Origin: Asterella californica
Taxonomy: Eukaryota > Streptophyta > Marchantiopsida > Marchantiales > Aytoniaceae
Reading direction: 5' to 3'
Assembly: GCA_036924285.1 (NCBI GenBank)
Contig: JAYKYS010000012.1
Span: forward strand, 7,626,001 to 7,690,000
DNA: 64,000 nt
The stretch's first letter is position 1; the number at the start of each line of letters is the position of its first letter. This document shows, in pieces, positions 12,061 to 24,149 of the stretch. A model generated the notes under the pieces. The model made no database searches and was not told the origin of the DNA. It saw only the letters and a list, made by a program, of their open reading frames with translations. Made by a program: the position numbers and the translations under genes.

Positions 12061-14861
12061 TATTAGAAAAAATGTCATAGAATCCAAAACTATTAAACAC
12101 TTTGGATCAGCTTTTAGATTATTGTCTATTGATTTCTAACAACTTGCGTGACATATACAAAATCTTTATTCTCTAAAAAGATAGAGCATTTGTCAAGTCA
12201 ATTAAAACTTCATTTTTCTTTCGAAACCAGTTTAATTTATTTATCAAAATGATATGTGAATATCTAAAAATAATAAAATATAGTGAATTGTTTTTTAACC
12301 ATACTAAATAGAAAAAAAATAAAATTTTAATGAAAAATAACTATATTTAATAATTCAAAATATAATATTTTATTTGTCAATGATTACAATAAATCAAGAA
12401 AGTGACATTGTGAGATCTCATGGTTGATCAACAATGATCAACCAAGTCCATCTCCTAATGGTGATCAATCACAAACTAAATGTCAAAAAATTATGACTTT
12501 GTTAAATTTTGACTTAAATCATGAACCTAATCTCATAAATATATTTTAAATATTTTACATTATAATCACATGATTGGATACTAATCAACGACAAATATAA
12601 TGATAAATCTAGAAGCATAAATATCTTGTGTCTTATATTTTTTGGATTAAAAATTACAAATGAAAACTCCACCCAATCAGTCTAACCAAAGCACCACCAA
12701 TCATATTACTCGATAGATGGATGCTTCAAATCCATACGTTAATCTAATAAGTCAAAATAATAAACATAGAGAGACAATATGTATGATAATAAATAAAGTC
12801 AACAAAAATAAAAAAATAACCACCTGTCTACTTTTTGATCTGTTAGACTTAATCACTCACGACATTAACAGCACTTACTCATTGTCGATAATATACGCAT
12901 GCTCGTGAAAAGTGATATATTTCTATTTCATTTTTTTCATATAGATGATTAATCACATATGTTTACAGTAGACTGATATGACAATCTATTACTATTGTTC
13001 TGTTAGTATTATCCATATCTAATACAAAAGTATCTTAACGCTTTCTTTTACATCCATTGATAAAATTTAGCAATTACAAAACCAGTGCACAACACAATGA
13101 TTCGGGAAAGACCATCTAATTTTTCTCTATGTTTTATCTCGTAGTTTTCCTATTTTTAACTCGTTTGGGGGCGAAAAGATCATTCAGTATTTCTCTCGCG
13201 TTCTTCTATCTTGTTCGTCTTTCCCAAGTCGCTGCAAACTGCCTATTTTAACCGAAAGTTGTATCTCTGTCACGGGCATGAGAGATCTGACTTCACTAAC
13301 GAATTGAAAGCTCCGGGCTTGGATATCTGGCAATCAGCATGTGACACGTGTGGTCTGTGACACAAAGAACATTGTCTACCTGTGTGGAAATAAGTCAAGG
13401 ATGTAGCAGACTGTACAGCCTTGAAGTTCATGATCAGAATGTGGAACATGGACCGGTCAAGATCTGTCGGTTTCTGGCCCAAGCTCGTTTTCTCAGACTT
13501 TTACACAGTGGATATATCAACTTACAACAGCAGAGGGGACATCATTTACCGGTTATTGCTGTCTTCAATCATAGAGTGACCGGTCGATGAAGCAAGCCGG
13601 TAAGTTCCAGTTTCTCTCCAGACGAAGCCGACCAGGCGAGGAACTGGAAGAGGTCAAAAGCTTTTGGGAGGGAGATCTCAAATACCGGGTTCTGTAACAA
13701 GATAAGAGGCGAAAAGCTTTGTACCGTATTCTAGATACCCTGTAGACCAAGCAGTAGATAATGACAGCAGTTTTTATCGACAAGAGAACTTGTGAGGCTA
13801 ACCCTTAGCATCGTAGATACACGTGCTGAAATGGAATTGCAAGCCTATGCATTTTCAATCCAGATCTGATCTCCTCTTCTCTTTCTCTAACGTTATCTAA
13901 AAGGATAAATATATTTAAAGAAAAGAAATTTTTTAGTTTTTATACAATTTATAATCTAAAGATAATTATACATAATCTTTTAAAGAAAAGTTCGAATTAA
14001 TTTAGATGTACAACAAACTATACTAAATAAAATCTTAGTTTGAATATATTTATATATGTTACGTTTAACTCTAGTTTAAGTATAAAAGTGAATATATATA
14101 TTCTTTTTATTTAGATTAGGGAAAAAATATAATTTTATTTCAAGAAATCACTAAATTGTTATTTCATATATTTCAATGAATTTTGAATTATGAATTATGA
14201 AGTTAATCACCTATGGTAAAGATATGGGAGAGCTTTGATTTAAATCTTAATTTAACAAATTCAATTTGTGTAAATAAATCTTATTAGTAAAAGAAGTAGA
14301 TATAAGTTTAATTTTTTTCTTCTTCAGATAACCCATCCGCAAGATGAGAATATCCGGTTTACAAGGGTACTTCTACTTCTGGGCCTTCTACCAAAAGTAT
14401 TTGTGTTAAAACGACAAAAAGTTCTCACCGTCGCTTCCGAGTTTTGTCTTCTTTTGGTTTTAACAGAATCGACGGTTAGTTATGCAACTGCATAACAATA
14501 ATTTATTATCTATTATACTTATATTTTATATTAAGGTGTTCCCGTGTCACAATAACAATAATAAATATATTTATTTTATACGTTTATATAATGCCCGTCT
14601 CTCACGATAAGAATTGTCTACCAAATTATCACCTGTTCGATGTGCTAAATAACTCCAACCATCGGTGTGTTAATAAGCATCCCTAAAGGTGTGTTAAAAT
14701 AACTTCAACTAGAAGTCAAGAGTACCTTGAAATGTTAGATTGCATGCCCAATGTATGCTTATTTCTCGACATCCGACGATGATTAGATACGTTCAAATAT
14801 CAACTGTGGCTTGACCACCTATTTAATTTGCACTTGGGTGCATATCCTTTTTATTTCAACG
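12061..14861. other. AT-rich non-coding duplicated DNA
   Basis: No gene is seen. The region aligns with about 35938-38715. A GC-richer part (about 13265-13790, aligned with 37165-37700) looks more conserved than the AT-rich flanks, with a long run of identical bases at its left end. Indels between the copies are not multiples of three, so it is unlikely to be coding. Confidence 0.6.
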
Positions 14862-15213
14862 TTATAAGATAAAGTATGTTTATTTATTCACCGATGTACA
14901 TGGTTGTACATTAAATAACGTCTTAACTCTTTCAAAGAGAGGACTTAAGATATTATTTAATGTCTCAAATAAATGACACTATTTTACAGTTACTATTCTA
15001 GACTTATATCCTCAAGACCACAGCAGCCCGCCTTTCACTTATGAGTTCTTTCCAGAAGAGTTTGTTACTCTGGGCCTAGTAATATATAATATATATGAAT
15101 AAATTTAATTTTCTATAATAGTTTAATAAAATGATTTTTTATAACACTTACACGTTTTCCTATAAGAAAAAACGAAATTCACTGTTGAATATACTAAGGC
15201 AGTATATTCAACG
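14862..15213. mobile_element. 352-bp insertion with terminal hairpin, copy 1 only
   Basis: Copy 2 keeps the empty site (ATTTCAACGTGCGG at about 39203-39216). In copy 1, TTCAACG occurs on both sides (14855-14861 and 15207-15213), consistent with a 7-bp target duplication. The right end is a perfect 12-bp hairpin: arms 15184-15195 and 15201-15212 (GTTGAATATACT and its complement) around a 5-base loop. The left end does not match the right, so this is not a plain terminal-inverted-repeat MITE. A hairpin near one end recalls Helitrons, but the CTRR end and A/T insertion site were not seen. The element class is unresolved. Confidence 0.6.
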
Positions 15214-15526
15214 TGCGGTAGTGGTAGTGAAGTCGATCTCCAAGGATGTAAATGTCCTACACTCCCTCTTCGTTTAGTAAGATATGTTATAAAAGTTAGC
15301 ACTGTGATTCTTTTCTTCGAGCTCAAGTAAAACTAATAAATCATAAAATGTACCATTTTATAAAACATATTAAAATTGGTTGTTGTAGAGTAGGAAATGT
15401 AATGGTGCTGTTGGCCACATGCTTGGTACAACAGCAGAATTCGCAGGTCCATTTATGTTTAATTACACATTGAGTAAGATCTACCGGTCGAAGGTGGACC
15501 GTGGAAGTCAGCTCGTGCCGATTAGA

Positions 15527-15546
15527 GGGAAGCCGAAAGAAAGTCT
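15527..15546. repeat. SINE target-site duplication, left
   Basis: GGGAAGCCGAAAGAAAGTCT is repeated exactly at 15696-15715. Copy 2 has a single, diverged version of this site (about 39586-39605) with nothing inserted. Confidence 0.9.
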
Positions 15547-15695
15547 TTTTTTTTTGTTTTTTTTTTTTGGATTTGTTTTTAGGCCTCTTTTCGCTGTGGG
15601 GCTTTCTGCAGCCGTATGCTGCTGCCCTTGCACAGCATGAGTCCCCCCGCCAGGCGGATTCGACCCCACGCCGCCCGGGCCACAGCCGAAAGCCC
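15547..15695 (-). mobile_element. tRNA-derived SINE
   Basis: A 149-bp insertion present only in copy 1 and flanked by a perfect 20-bp target duplication. On the minus strand it starts GGGCTTTCGGCTGTGG and carries a pol III B-box, GGGTCGAATCC (plus strand 15657-15667, one base from GGTTCGAATCC). It ends in AAAAGAGGCCTAAAAACAAATCC followed by a long A-rich tail (T-rich at 15547-15580 on the plus strand). A clear A-box is not visible, so the tRNA part may be 5'-truncated. A shorter copy of the same family is at 39415-39468. Confidence 0.85.
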
Positions 15696-15715
15696 GGGAA
15701 GCCGAAAGAAAGTCT
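15696..15715. repeat. SINE target-site duplication, right
   Basis: Exact repeat of 15527-15546. Confidence 0.9.
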
Positions 15716-15739
15716 AGGCGACAGTGGCCGACAGCGAAC

Positions 15740-16013
15740 GCGGTTTGGTAGGACTGGATCGTAAAGCCGGTATCCATAACCGGTGGCGCCCATGCCGGCC
15801 GGCGGTCTAGCCGGCAATGGGTAAGTCGTGGTCTTGCTTCTCGTTCTGCGTCTGCCAGTCTGGTTGCCCTAATGATCATCTCGTTCGTCTTCCCGTTCTC
15901 TCATTTCTCTTTTCTACGTTCTCCCACTTTCTCGCCTTTTCCTCCTCTCGTCCGCTCGTCTCTCCAATTTGTTTGCGTTTTGTCTGAGGCCTTCGCTGTT
16001 TCATTCACTTGGA
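15740..16013 (+). promoter_or_regulatory. Orphan copy of SEC61A promoter/leader
   Basis: Nearly identical to 39630-39902, which precedes SEC61A. It includes the GC-rich inverted repeat (15789-15799 with 15810-15821; CCCATGCCGGC and its near-complement) and the CT-rich leader (about 15890-15965). After 16013 the sequence no longer matches SEC61A. If still active, it would transcribe rightward into the 3' side of the minus-strand gene at 16284-18640. Whether it is active cannot be read from sequence. Confidence 0.75.
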
Positions 16014-16283
16014 GATCTTTGCTGCTCGTCAACGGCCTCTATGTAAGGAGCCATTTGCCAACCTGCAACGAATATCATACGCTACTTAGACAGAAAAAGG
16101 GGCAGAGAGCCACCTGAATATCCCTTTCTCCCGAAGGAATGAGCAGGTAGCGGCGGACTAACCGACAGAGCCAATTCCAAAACAACATATGATACTCAGG
16201 TTGCAAAATTCAGTGGATCAAGGGTAAACCATCATCCTATGCATTGATTAACACAGAACGCTGAAGAGAGAGGGTATCATAAA

Positions 16284-18640
16284 TTACAGACTTCTCAATT
16301 CATCTTCAGGGTTGCTCTTTTTGACATCCACGCACCGCGCCAAAATAACAGCCTGCTCCATATAGCTCAGGCCCTTCTTGCCAGCGTCATGCTCGTTCTC
16401 AGATTGCGTTGAATTCTCGTTTCCCACGAGCTTTGGAATCAGGTGGACATCACTTTGTTCAACACTGGAATCTGCTTCTTGCTGCTTGACATCAGTTTCA
16501 TCCAGGAAGTCGAGCCAAGTATCGTCCTCCGTGGAAACAGATTTCGTGACAAGAACCATCTGAGCTTTGGCCTCTTCCTGAGAACGAATGGAAAAGAGAA
16601 CTGAAATGAGTACCTTAACCCAATGAACTTGGAACTAAAAACACCTACCTCCCGAAAGCTGGACACTAGAAGTAGCTTGCGTCATACAGGAGAGTTTTCT
16701 AACCTCGCAGGAGAACCTACGAATGGGTTAGCATTTCCCTGCGGCTGCGACGCAACAAATGAAACAACCTCCAGTAGCTGGCCAAACAGATAACAGCAAC
16801 TAGTCTTATACGAGAACACTAAATTCTTTCTAATATGGTTGTCATAATTCAAGCTTTATCTAAGGACCTGATTCCAAGGGAACTCCAGATAAAGGGAAAG
16901 CGAAAAACCACTGTTAAGATGTTAGTTCCGACGATAAGAGGTCCAGACAAGATCAGAGACAGTTCTTCAGCCCCACCTGATACTTGGTACGATAGCCGAG
17001 GACACCACTGATCTCAAGCTCCAGGCCACAAACTGCAGCGGCTCTGTCAAAAGACTGTCTGCCGAAGTCACATAACACAGCTCTTCGTTATTTCTTGAGA
17101 AACGAATATGAAACAGATCCTGCAAACTTGTAAACTGTAGTTGAAGCAGTTACTAATGAAGGAACGTAAATTCGATTTCTATCGAGGATGATACCTTGCT
17201 GCATCATTATGTCCATAAAGATGCTACATGAGCCCGATTTCCAGGTGAACAGCAGCAGCAATGCTCCTCGCCTCCTGAGGATGCAGACTCCAACCCAGCT
17301 GTTGCACCCTCTCATAAGTTCCTAACGTGTCGCAGGTTCCCTGGAAAGAGTTACAACGAGAGAGCGAAGGGAAGCAGATCGTTCCGCCAATATCTGTTGC
17401 TGCATCATTAAAGTCCGAAGTGCCCACCAACTCCATGTTCTTGGTCCCTTTCTTTTGGATCCTGCTTTATCGACCATTGCCTCTGCTGGACTCACCAGTA
17501 AGAGTTTGGCCAGTATCAGATACTGCACATCAACTTTCTCCATTCATTCCATCTGCCTGAAAGCTCTTTCCGAAGAGAAATCCGCTCAAAACAACTTACT
17601 AACCAAACTGCAATTTTTGTAACAAAGAATCATGAAAGGTGTCTACTTCAAGAAACGAAACACATATGCTAATGCATGTTTTGTCTCTTCCTCGCCCCAA
17701 CTAAGCCTCGAGCTGCCTTTCTTCTTTTCATTACTGAAATACCTGGGGAAGCTCAAATTTGCCGACAAGGTCACAACCATCAACCATAAGCTGAGAACGA
17801 GCCCATGACTCCCACTCTTTCTCAACATATCCCGCTGGAGAACCAGTGCTCGCCCAAACACCTTGAAGAGGTGAACTTGAAATTCTCTGATCTGTGGGCC
17901 TGTACAGAACATAAAACGTGTTTTCTGTATCTTAACAAAATCAACGATCTAACTTAATCTGGGAAGTTATGATGACAGATAAACAGAAATGGCAACAAAA
18001 CAGCAATGTAATGCGGTATGAGGACAATCAGCGGAAGAGAAATCTGAGTTGAAGTTTGAAGATATGAAGAAGACGGCTAAAATTCCAGATTCTTGGTCCC
18101 TATCAAAATTTGGCGAACACTGCGAATAATGAGTGATGTGATTGCTGCATTATTATTATAGGCGCGGTTCGGGTATATACCCAGTCATATTAGCCTGAAC
18201 AAAGACACGGGGAGCGGCAAACCCCCAAAGAAAGTATCAAAACTGCCCGCTGCTCCGCTTCTTCCGCAGATGGACCTGCACCACCATCATAATGCCAAGT
18301 GCCCGCCATCTGAGATTCTACAAATTCGTGAACTTTCTTGCAGCCATCCTTTCCGTTGCCTCCTGAAAGGTCAAACGGAGGCAAGTCCCCTAACAAATTC
18401 GACATCCACTGTGATGCCAAAGCTTCTGCATATTGTCCTTTCTCAATCTGACCGACAACTTCTCGAATTCCCTTCTCCAACCCTCGAGCTCTGTCATCAA
18501 ATCCATCAATCCCCGTGGGGCAGGGTACTTCGCTTCCCTTTTCTCCTGCTACTCTACAAGCATTTTCAACATCTCTGGAACCTCCTAGGGAACATCGAAT
18601 CAGACGCAATTCATAAGTATCCATCGCACCCATCGTCTCA
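16284..18640 (-). CDS. Unidentified spliced gene, minus strand (approximate)
   Basis: I do not recognise this protein. A plausible first exon is the open frame 18633-18190 (MGAMDTYELRLIRCSLGG...; acidic, with GLEKGIREVVGQIEKGQYAEAL, which looks helical and like real coding sequence). The region just upstream also reads ARFEKLIERFHIFLESMKG before a stop, so the true start may be further 5' and spliced. Internal coding-like blocks lie near 17780-17900 and 17322-17543 (QQQILAERSASLRSL). A likely last exon is 16577-16284: a good acceptor (pyrimidine tract then TCTCAG) precedes EEAKAQMVLVTKSVSTEDDTW, and the exon is rich in D, E, S and Q and ends in a stop at 16284. A telo-box lies upstream at 18758-18768. 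Exon joins are inferred, not proven. Confidence 0.4.
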
Positions 18641-18757
18641 GCCCTTCATAGACTCCAAGAAGATATGAAATCTTTCGATCAACTTTTCAAATCTTGCACT
18701 TCCCGTAGCAGTGGTAGCATGGATCCGCCAGTCTGTGCAGGAAGAGAAAGAGCCAGA

Positions 18758-18768
18758 ACGTTAGGGTT
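18758..18768 (-). promoter_or_regulatory. Telo-box-like promoter element
   Basis: On the minus strand this reads TAAACCCTAAC, containing AAACCCTAA. A related AGGGTTTAGG occurs about 20 bases further upstream (about 18780-18795). In plants, telo-boxes close to start sites are known from promoters of ribosomal-protein and cell-proliferation genes. The position just upstream of the minus-strand gene supports a promoter there. Confidence 0.5.
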
Positions 18769-19030
18769 TATGCCTCAGGACCTAAACCCTCGGAGGTACC
18801 AAAGAAGACACACGGATTATCTGTCTGCAGAAAACCCCCAAAATCAATCTTCTCTGTTTAGTTTTAGATTTCTTTATATTTTCTCTTTCTTGTCTATCTA
18901 TTTCCGTTGTTTTCTCGTCCGCAGTAGGTGCGTTTGGGATGCTTTTTAGTTTCATCTGTCGACTTTAATGGTTCTTTTAATGCACAAATGAAGAAACCCT
19001 CACTTAACTGAGTCTTACTGACTGATGAGT

Positions 19031-20447
19031 TGTAAAAAGGTGATAAATATAACCTAAGCCTAGTTATTTGTCTGTATTAGATGACATTATACTTTTTGCA
19101 TGAATTATTGCTACGCGTTAGGATAGCTATACTTCAATTGTGAAAACCTGCAAGGGGTGGGCATTTTTTTCGTGTAGCGGGACTGGAGGAATGGAGACTT
19201 TGTAAAAACCCGAAAAAGAGAGGAAAAAATTATACTTGGATAATCGTTAACGAATTGTCTAGTTAAATTTCATTGCAAGCGTAACTCTTTTTAGTTTTTA
19301 CTTCTAAATAATCAGTTGCTGTTATAGTTAAATATAGTGATAACTAAAATATAACAATATCTATTTAACACTTCTGTAATAATTCATTCTTTTTGCATAT
19401 CGTAAAAAGACCCAGCTGAACTTTAAAAAAGTATTATCTAGTCAATTCTGACAATAAGTATTTTTATCTCTAAGATATAAATTTGAACTTAGATGAGAGA
19501 CTTTTGTCATGACGATCGTGAGATGACTTGGACATTTAATTATTTACTTGGTCAGTCCATGCATTGAACTTTTTACTTGATCGTGTCTTTATGTTTGATC
19601 TCTTACTTGGTCAGACCTATGACTGGATATAGTCCACGAAGAGTGAGAGATCAGCAGTTAAGGTGACTTGGATGAGTTGCGTAGGTGACATGGACGAGTT
19701 GCAAGGATGAGTTGACCATCGATTCTGATAATATTTTAGTGGAAAATGGATAGTAATGGTTTGGTGCACAGTCATCACGGTCGAACGGACCTCTTTGGTC
19801 TCTGAAAATTATACTACAACTCGATCACAATCATAATTCTCAGCTCCAATGTCAGTTCTATGATTTCTTACTCATGTCGAGATCTTATGTGGAGCTCCGT
19901 CCATGATCCAAAACGTTGCTAGAGCTCCAACACTTAGAATTTTTCCGAGGAACCGTGATCCTGTACTAGACTTGGATCATGTGGTTCGACCCAGCATCCG
20001 AATCACGGCCGGTCTGCGTCGGACTCATCTCTCGGTCTCACATCTCAAACTTATATTTTGGTCTTGCGTTTTTTTCTGTTTCTAGACTTATCTCCTTAGA
20101 TTAACTTTCGTCTGGTGTCGTCTTGGGATACACCTTTATGTCCTAACTCAATATTGCAATCTTGGTTCAGAGAATCTCTGAACCTAAGTTCACTCCGGCC
20201 AAGCCGTTAAGTCTTACTCACAGCGTTCACAACCTAGCACAAGTCCACTAGGATTTTGTTGTTCGCGTTTGTGTCCAATCTTGAGATTGAGAGACGCGAC
20301 ATACTCATAGCGTTTAGAACCTAGTGCAAGTCTACTAAGGTTCTGTTGTTCGCGTCTACATCTGATCTTGAGACTGAAGGATGACATTTAATAAAGAAAA
20401 ATGCTTATTTGCAGCTTCACAGTACAAAAATCTTTATACTTACACAT
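19031..20447. other. Non-coding flank in copy 2
   Basis: Aligns with 1-1376. No gene is seen. About 20280-20390 contains a second copy of a short segment (CAGCGTT...CCTAGTGCAAGTC...CTGTTGTTCGCGTC) already present at about 20220-20270, which looks like a local tandem duplication relative to copy 1. Confidence 0.5.
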
Positions 20448-22931
20448 GCATGGCTTAATCATTTTTTACGAGAACTAGAGCAGGCTGAAACAGCCTACAG
20501 AGAACGATTTTCACTTATATGACGACAGCACACACGGACACCGTGAAAAAAAGAGCCATAAGATGGCATCGAGAAACCAAAGCATCCAAAAGGATGGTCA
20601 AAGACCTCGAGCAAACCAAGCAGAGTAACACATATCATTACAATTCAAGACATCATCGTCTATCTGTCGAGGCAGACGAGACAACGAGTACCCATAAGGA
20701 GACCATGTATAACAATGGTCTTTCAGTAGCCGTGAGGTCTAGATTCCAACGCATGAAAACTAATATACAAGTTCAGCAATATGAGAAATAGTCTAATAAA
20801 TAGAAAAAATCACACAACACAATGCATGATATCAATTCGTGAACAAGTCTCCATCCCTCGAGTCCAAGATCAAAAGCATTCAGTGTCCATAATCAGAACC
20901 ACATCATTGGTATTGCCAGTCGTCTTACAGCAGCCGAGATCCACCATTCGTATTTCAGATTGCGTGCTGAGGTCTGTTCATTCGTTTCTAAACTGCCTCT
21001 GATGTGGGTAGTTCTTGTTGTGATCGATGGAGATAGCAAGGAAGAGTATGAAGAGAGGGAGCACGCTCCTTGTTTATGAGGTTGAGCTTGTCGTAGAAAT
21101 GCAACAACCGTGAACTTCGTCTTCTTTTATAGAATAAGTGCACACCAATAGCACCTGTCAACACCCGTGAGTTAGAAATCCACATGTAAGATCACTATCT
21201 ATTAGCTTGGACGATACAATAAGCTAGTCGGTGCACAACGGTCTTCAATCAAAGAGTGAGAACATGCAAATGGAAGAGAAATCGATCATCGATAAATTTG
21301 TGTGCAAGATCTTATGACAACAGAGAAAAGGGAGACAAGTCTAGGTCGATCTGAGACGCAAGGGCCCCAGTCATCATTTCTCCTAATTCACTCGTCTCAA
21401 TCCTCCGTCGTGTTATTCTTCACATTATCATCTTTCAGTTTTTTATCCTCGGAGGTTCTAGTTTCCTTTCGTCATCAATCTTTCGACGTAGAGCAAAGAC
21501 CGTCACGATTCCACGGATGTGGTGACACCACTTGCGCATTGTATCGATATTTTTTCTTAATCTCTTTCGAGTGCTCATCTCCTTTCATCATCATATGCCA
21601 ATGTATCGCTTGTGTCTATAATGAGTGATGCACATCGCATAGACAACGCATATCTACATCCCGTCGTCTTCCGTCTTCACTCTTCGACACAAAGAGATGA
21701 TCGCCGTGATTCCATGAGTGTGATAACATCACTTTAGCACACTGTTTATGCTTCCATCGTGTTCCCTATCAAGCAATTACCTCTTGTGAATGTGTGCATG
21801 TGTCTCAATAGCTCCACAAAGAAGCGGAGCGAGAAATCGTCTCCTTTCTCATGTCCCGTCTCTAGAGAGAGTGATGTGGGTCATTCGATAGCGCATTATT
21901 CAGCATTAGGTGTCGTCTTGGATAGTCATCCGATAGGCTTCTCGTCGTACCAGCAGAGAGATCATCTGAGGTCGTTGTAGTTCCATACGTCACCTCCACA
22001 CCGTAGGATTAGTGGAATCGAAGTTAGACAGACCTCGTCGTCTGAGTTGTGTTGATTTTGGTCAGTGTAACGTTGTAATCGCTTAATTTTTTGCCGTCCG
22101 TAGTGAATTGAGCGAGGGTTAAGTGTCATCATTTTTTCGTCTTTTCGTCTGATCTTCGTCTTTCTTCGTCACTTTCCCACGTGAGAGAATATCTCTATGT
22201 GAACTCCTCGTGTGAGATCATTCGTCTGGTTCATCAATAGCAAATGGTGTCCGTTGGATGTTATCGTATTTATGTCTATCCGCTCTCATCTATTAGATTG
22301 AGAGAATCCATGTCCTTCATATCACGTAGTTCTAATTTCTGTTAGGTTAGGTCATCAACTCATACGTGACGAGTCTGTCTATCTCTTCAGTCATGACATT
22401 TGTGTTGACCTCCGTCCGGTATACTTTGTGGTAGCCATCCATCCTTATCGCATATTTGCGTATTCGGTAACGGTCGTGAGATCTCCTCCGTCTAGTGTCT
22501 TACCATCAATTCTTCAATGACGAGGATGTTCCCAGATCCATCTGGGAGGTCCATCCAGTTGTCTATCCTCACCTCAAGGAGATCGTTCCTGGTCGTAGCG
22601 GGCGGGGTGTGGACATTTTTGAGCTTTCATCGTGCTTTCGTCATTGTGGAGTTTTCTCCTCGCTAGAGGTCTAGATGAATTTTGCTGCTTGATCTCGTGG
22701 CGAACATCAATTGTGTCTTCTCATGTGTAGTGTCTCTGTGGAAGGCGAGGAATTCCATGTAATCATGTGGTATTCGGCATCGTGTCAGGACTTAAGCAGA
22801 CCTCTCGGTAGACATACTCCATCAATTAGAGAAAGTTTTCTAGCTCTCTTGCTAGTGGAGCGATTTTGTTGCTATCTTCTTTCTTGCAAGGTGTGCGCAA
22901 ACTCTCAAACCTCTTTGCATTTTGTCTCTTT

Positions 22932-22947
22932 GCATGACTTAATCTTT
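22932..22947. repeat. RGCTTAATCTTT-type junction inside LINE A
   Basis: GCATGACTTAATCTTT, again followed by a T-rich run. By analogy with 1377, 8056 and 30813 it marks a LINE 3' junction. No matching right-hand partner was found near 27260; the nearest match is 30789-30804, which also serves as LINE A's own right flank. Confidence 0.45.
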
Positions 22948-24130
22948 TCTTTTGATCTGATTATCGGCGCGGACGCACCGATGTAAGGAGTTTTACTGAA
23001 AAAAGCTCGAAGACAGCTCGAAAGCGAAAGACCGATAACAATGGAGAGGACAAAGTAGAAGAACCAGCCTCATGCTCCGAGGAGAGCCCATCTGGCACCG
23101 AGCAGAAACAATACAGAATACTACACGAAAGAGTCCAGTGGAGAAAGTGAATCATAGCAAGGAAACGAAGGAGTTAACATTAGACATGACAAGAAAGACA
23201 GAGAAAAGACGAAAAAAGAGAAGAGTAGAGAAGACAGAATCAAGAAAGAGAATACGAGAGCGAAGGAAAAGAACCAAGGAACCAACGTCGCACCAGTCCA
23301 CACTCAACAGATCAAGAATCACCTCAGCTTTTGCCAATAGTCAAGGTAAGCGGTTACGGCAGTGGAAGAAACTCAAAAATAAACAGCATGAAGAGAGAAA
23401 AGCCTGAGGGCCAGATACACTGAACAGTGGATCTTAATCAAAGAGACAACAAAAGGACAAACGAATGTCGAAAAAAGGAGAAACGGAGAAAAAAAAGACC
23501 ACTGGGAAAAAAAATGGGATAAAACAACGAAGAGAGCAGAGTGAATGACAAGGAAAACGTCGAAGGTAGAAAGCCGTACAACAAGGAGGAAGAACAGAAC
23601 GAAAAGAGCTGTGGCAGCAATATGTTGTCGATGAAAAATGCGTATGGATGGAAGACCAAAGTTTTTGTAGTATCTCCACCGAGATCTCGTCCACCCTCGG
23701 AGCTTTCTGACAAGGAAGAGCCATGAATATCTCAGTAAGTTCAAGGAAGGAGGACGTTTCACAGAGCATAGCCCTCTCTTCATTGGAGAGCCGAGTGTGA
23801 ACACGTTTCAACAGCTTGTGACAACTGTTGCAAGAAGTTTGATCAGGAGCAGCAGCACTGTACAAGTCATGAGAGAAGATACCAACTTCATACATGATTT
23901 TTGCTTGATCTCTCGTAGTTGATCCATCAGCCAACTATAACGAGCTTATATGAGATCTAGCATTGTGAAGACGATGTAAGTTAAAGAAATAACAAGAAGG
24001 AGCCTCTCCTAAACCTAGGTGCTTAACTCTTGACCAAGTACGAATGAGGACATCTAGCTCAAGTTTGCGCTTTTCATTTTCTAGGTCCTGGATGGTCGTC
24101 GCAAGTTCAACAAACACACGATTCTACTCC
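22948..24130 (-). pseudogene. LINE fragment: 3' end plus pre-RT linker
   Basis: The minus strand at 23935-24117 reads LENEKRKLELDVLIRTWSRV followed by GEAPSCYFFNLH. At 23650-23934 it reads ISVEILQKLW-type sequence (KAPRVDEISVEILQKLW). Both are typical of the stretch between endonuclease and RT. The RT catalytic core is absent; sequence from 23640 down to 22948 is low-complexity or UTR-like. Confidence 0.6.
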
Positions 24131-24149
24131 AAAGAACTTACAATTTCAA

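Larger units (their letters stand above)
1..16013 (+). repeat. Segmental duplication, copy 1 (partial)
   Basis: This stretch aligns in the same orientation with 19031-39902. The alignment begins at base 1 (compare the start with 19031 onward), so the true left edge is outside the window. It ends at 16013, where both copies read CACTTGGAGAT and then diverge. Identity by eye is roughly 90 percent in non-coding parts, interrupted by insertions private to one copy. The shared sequence includes the 3' end of a LINE (1393 / 20464), that LINE's 5' end (7978 / 30788), AT-rich non-coding DNA and the SEC61A promoter/leader. That both copies share LINE boundaries shows the LINE was present before duplication. 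Confidence 0.9.

Noticed and set aside
14862..15213. Calling the 352-bp insert a Helitron
   Set aside because: It has a hairpin near one end but no TC start, no CTRR end and no A/T target, and a 7-bp repeat flanks it.
15341..15879. Long overlapping frames on both strands (158 and 123 codons on the minus strand)
   Set aside because: They run through the SINE, its poly-T tail and the orphan promoter; composition explains them.
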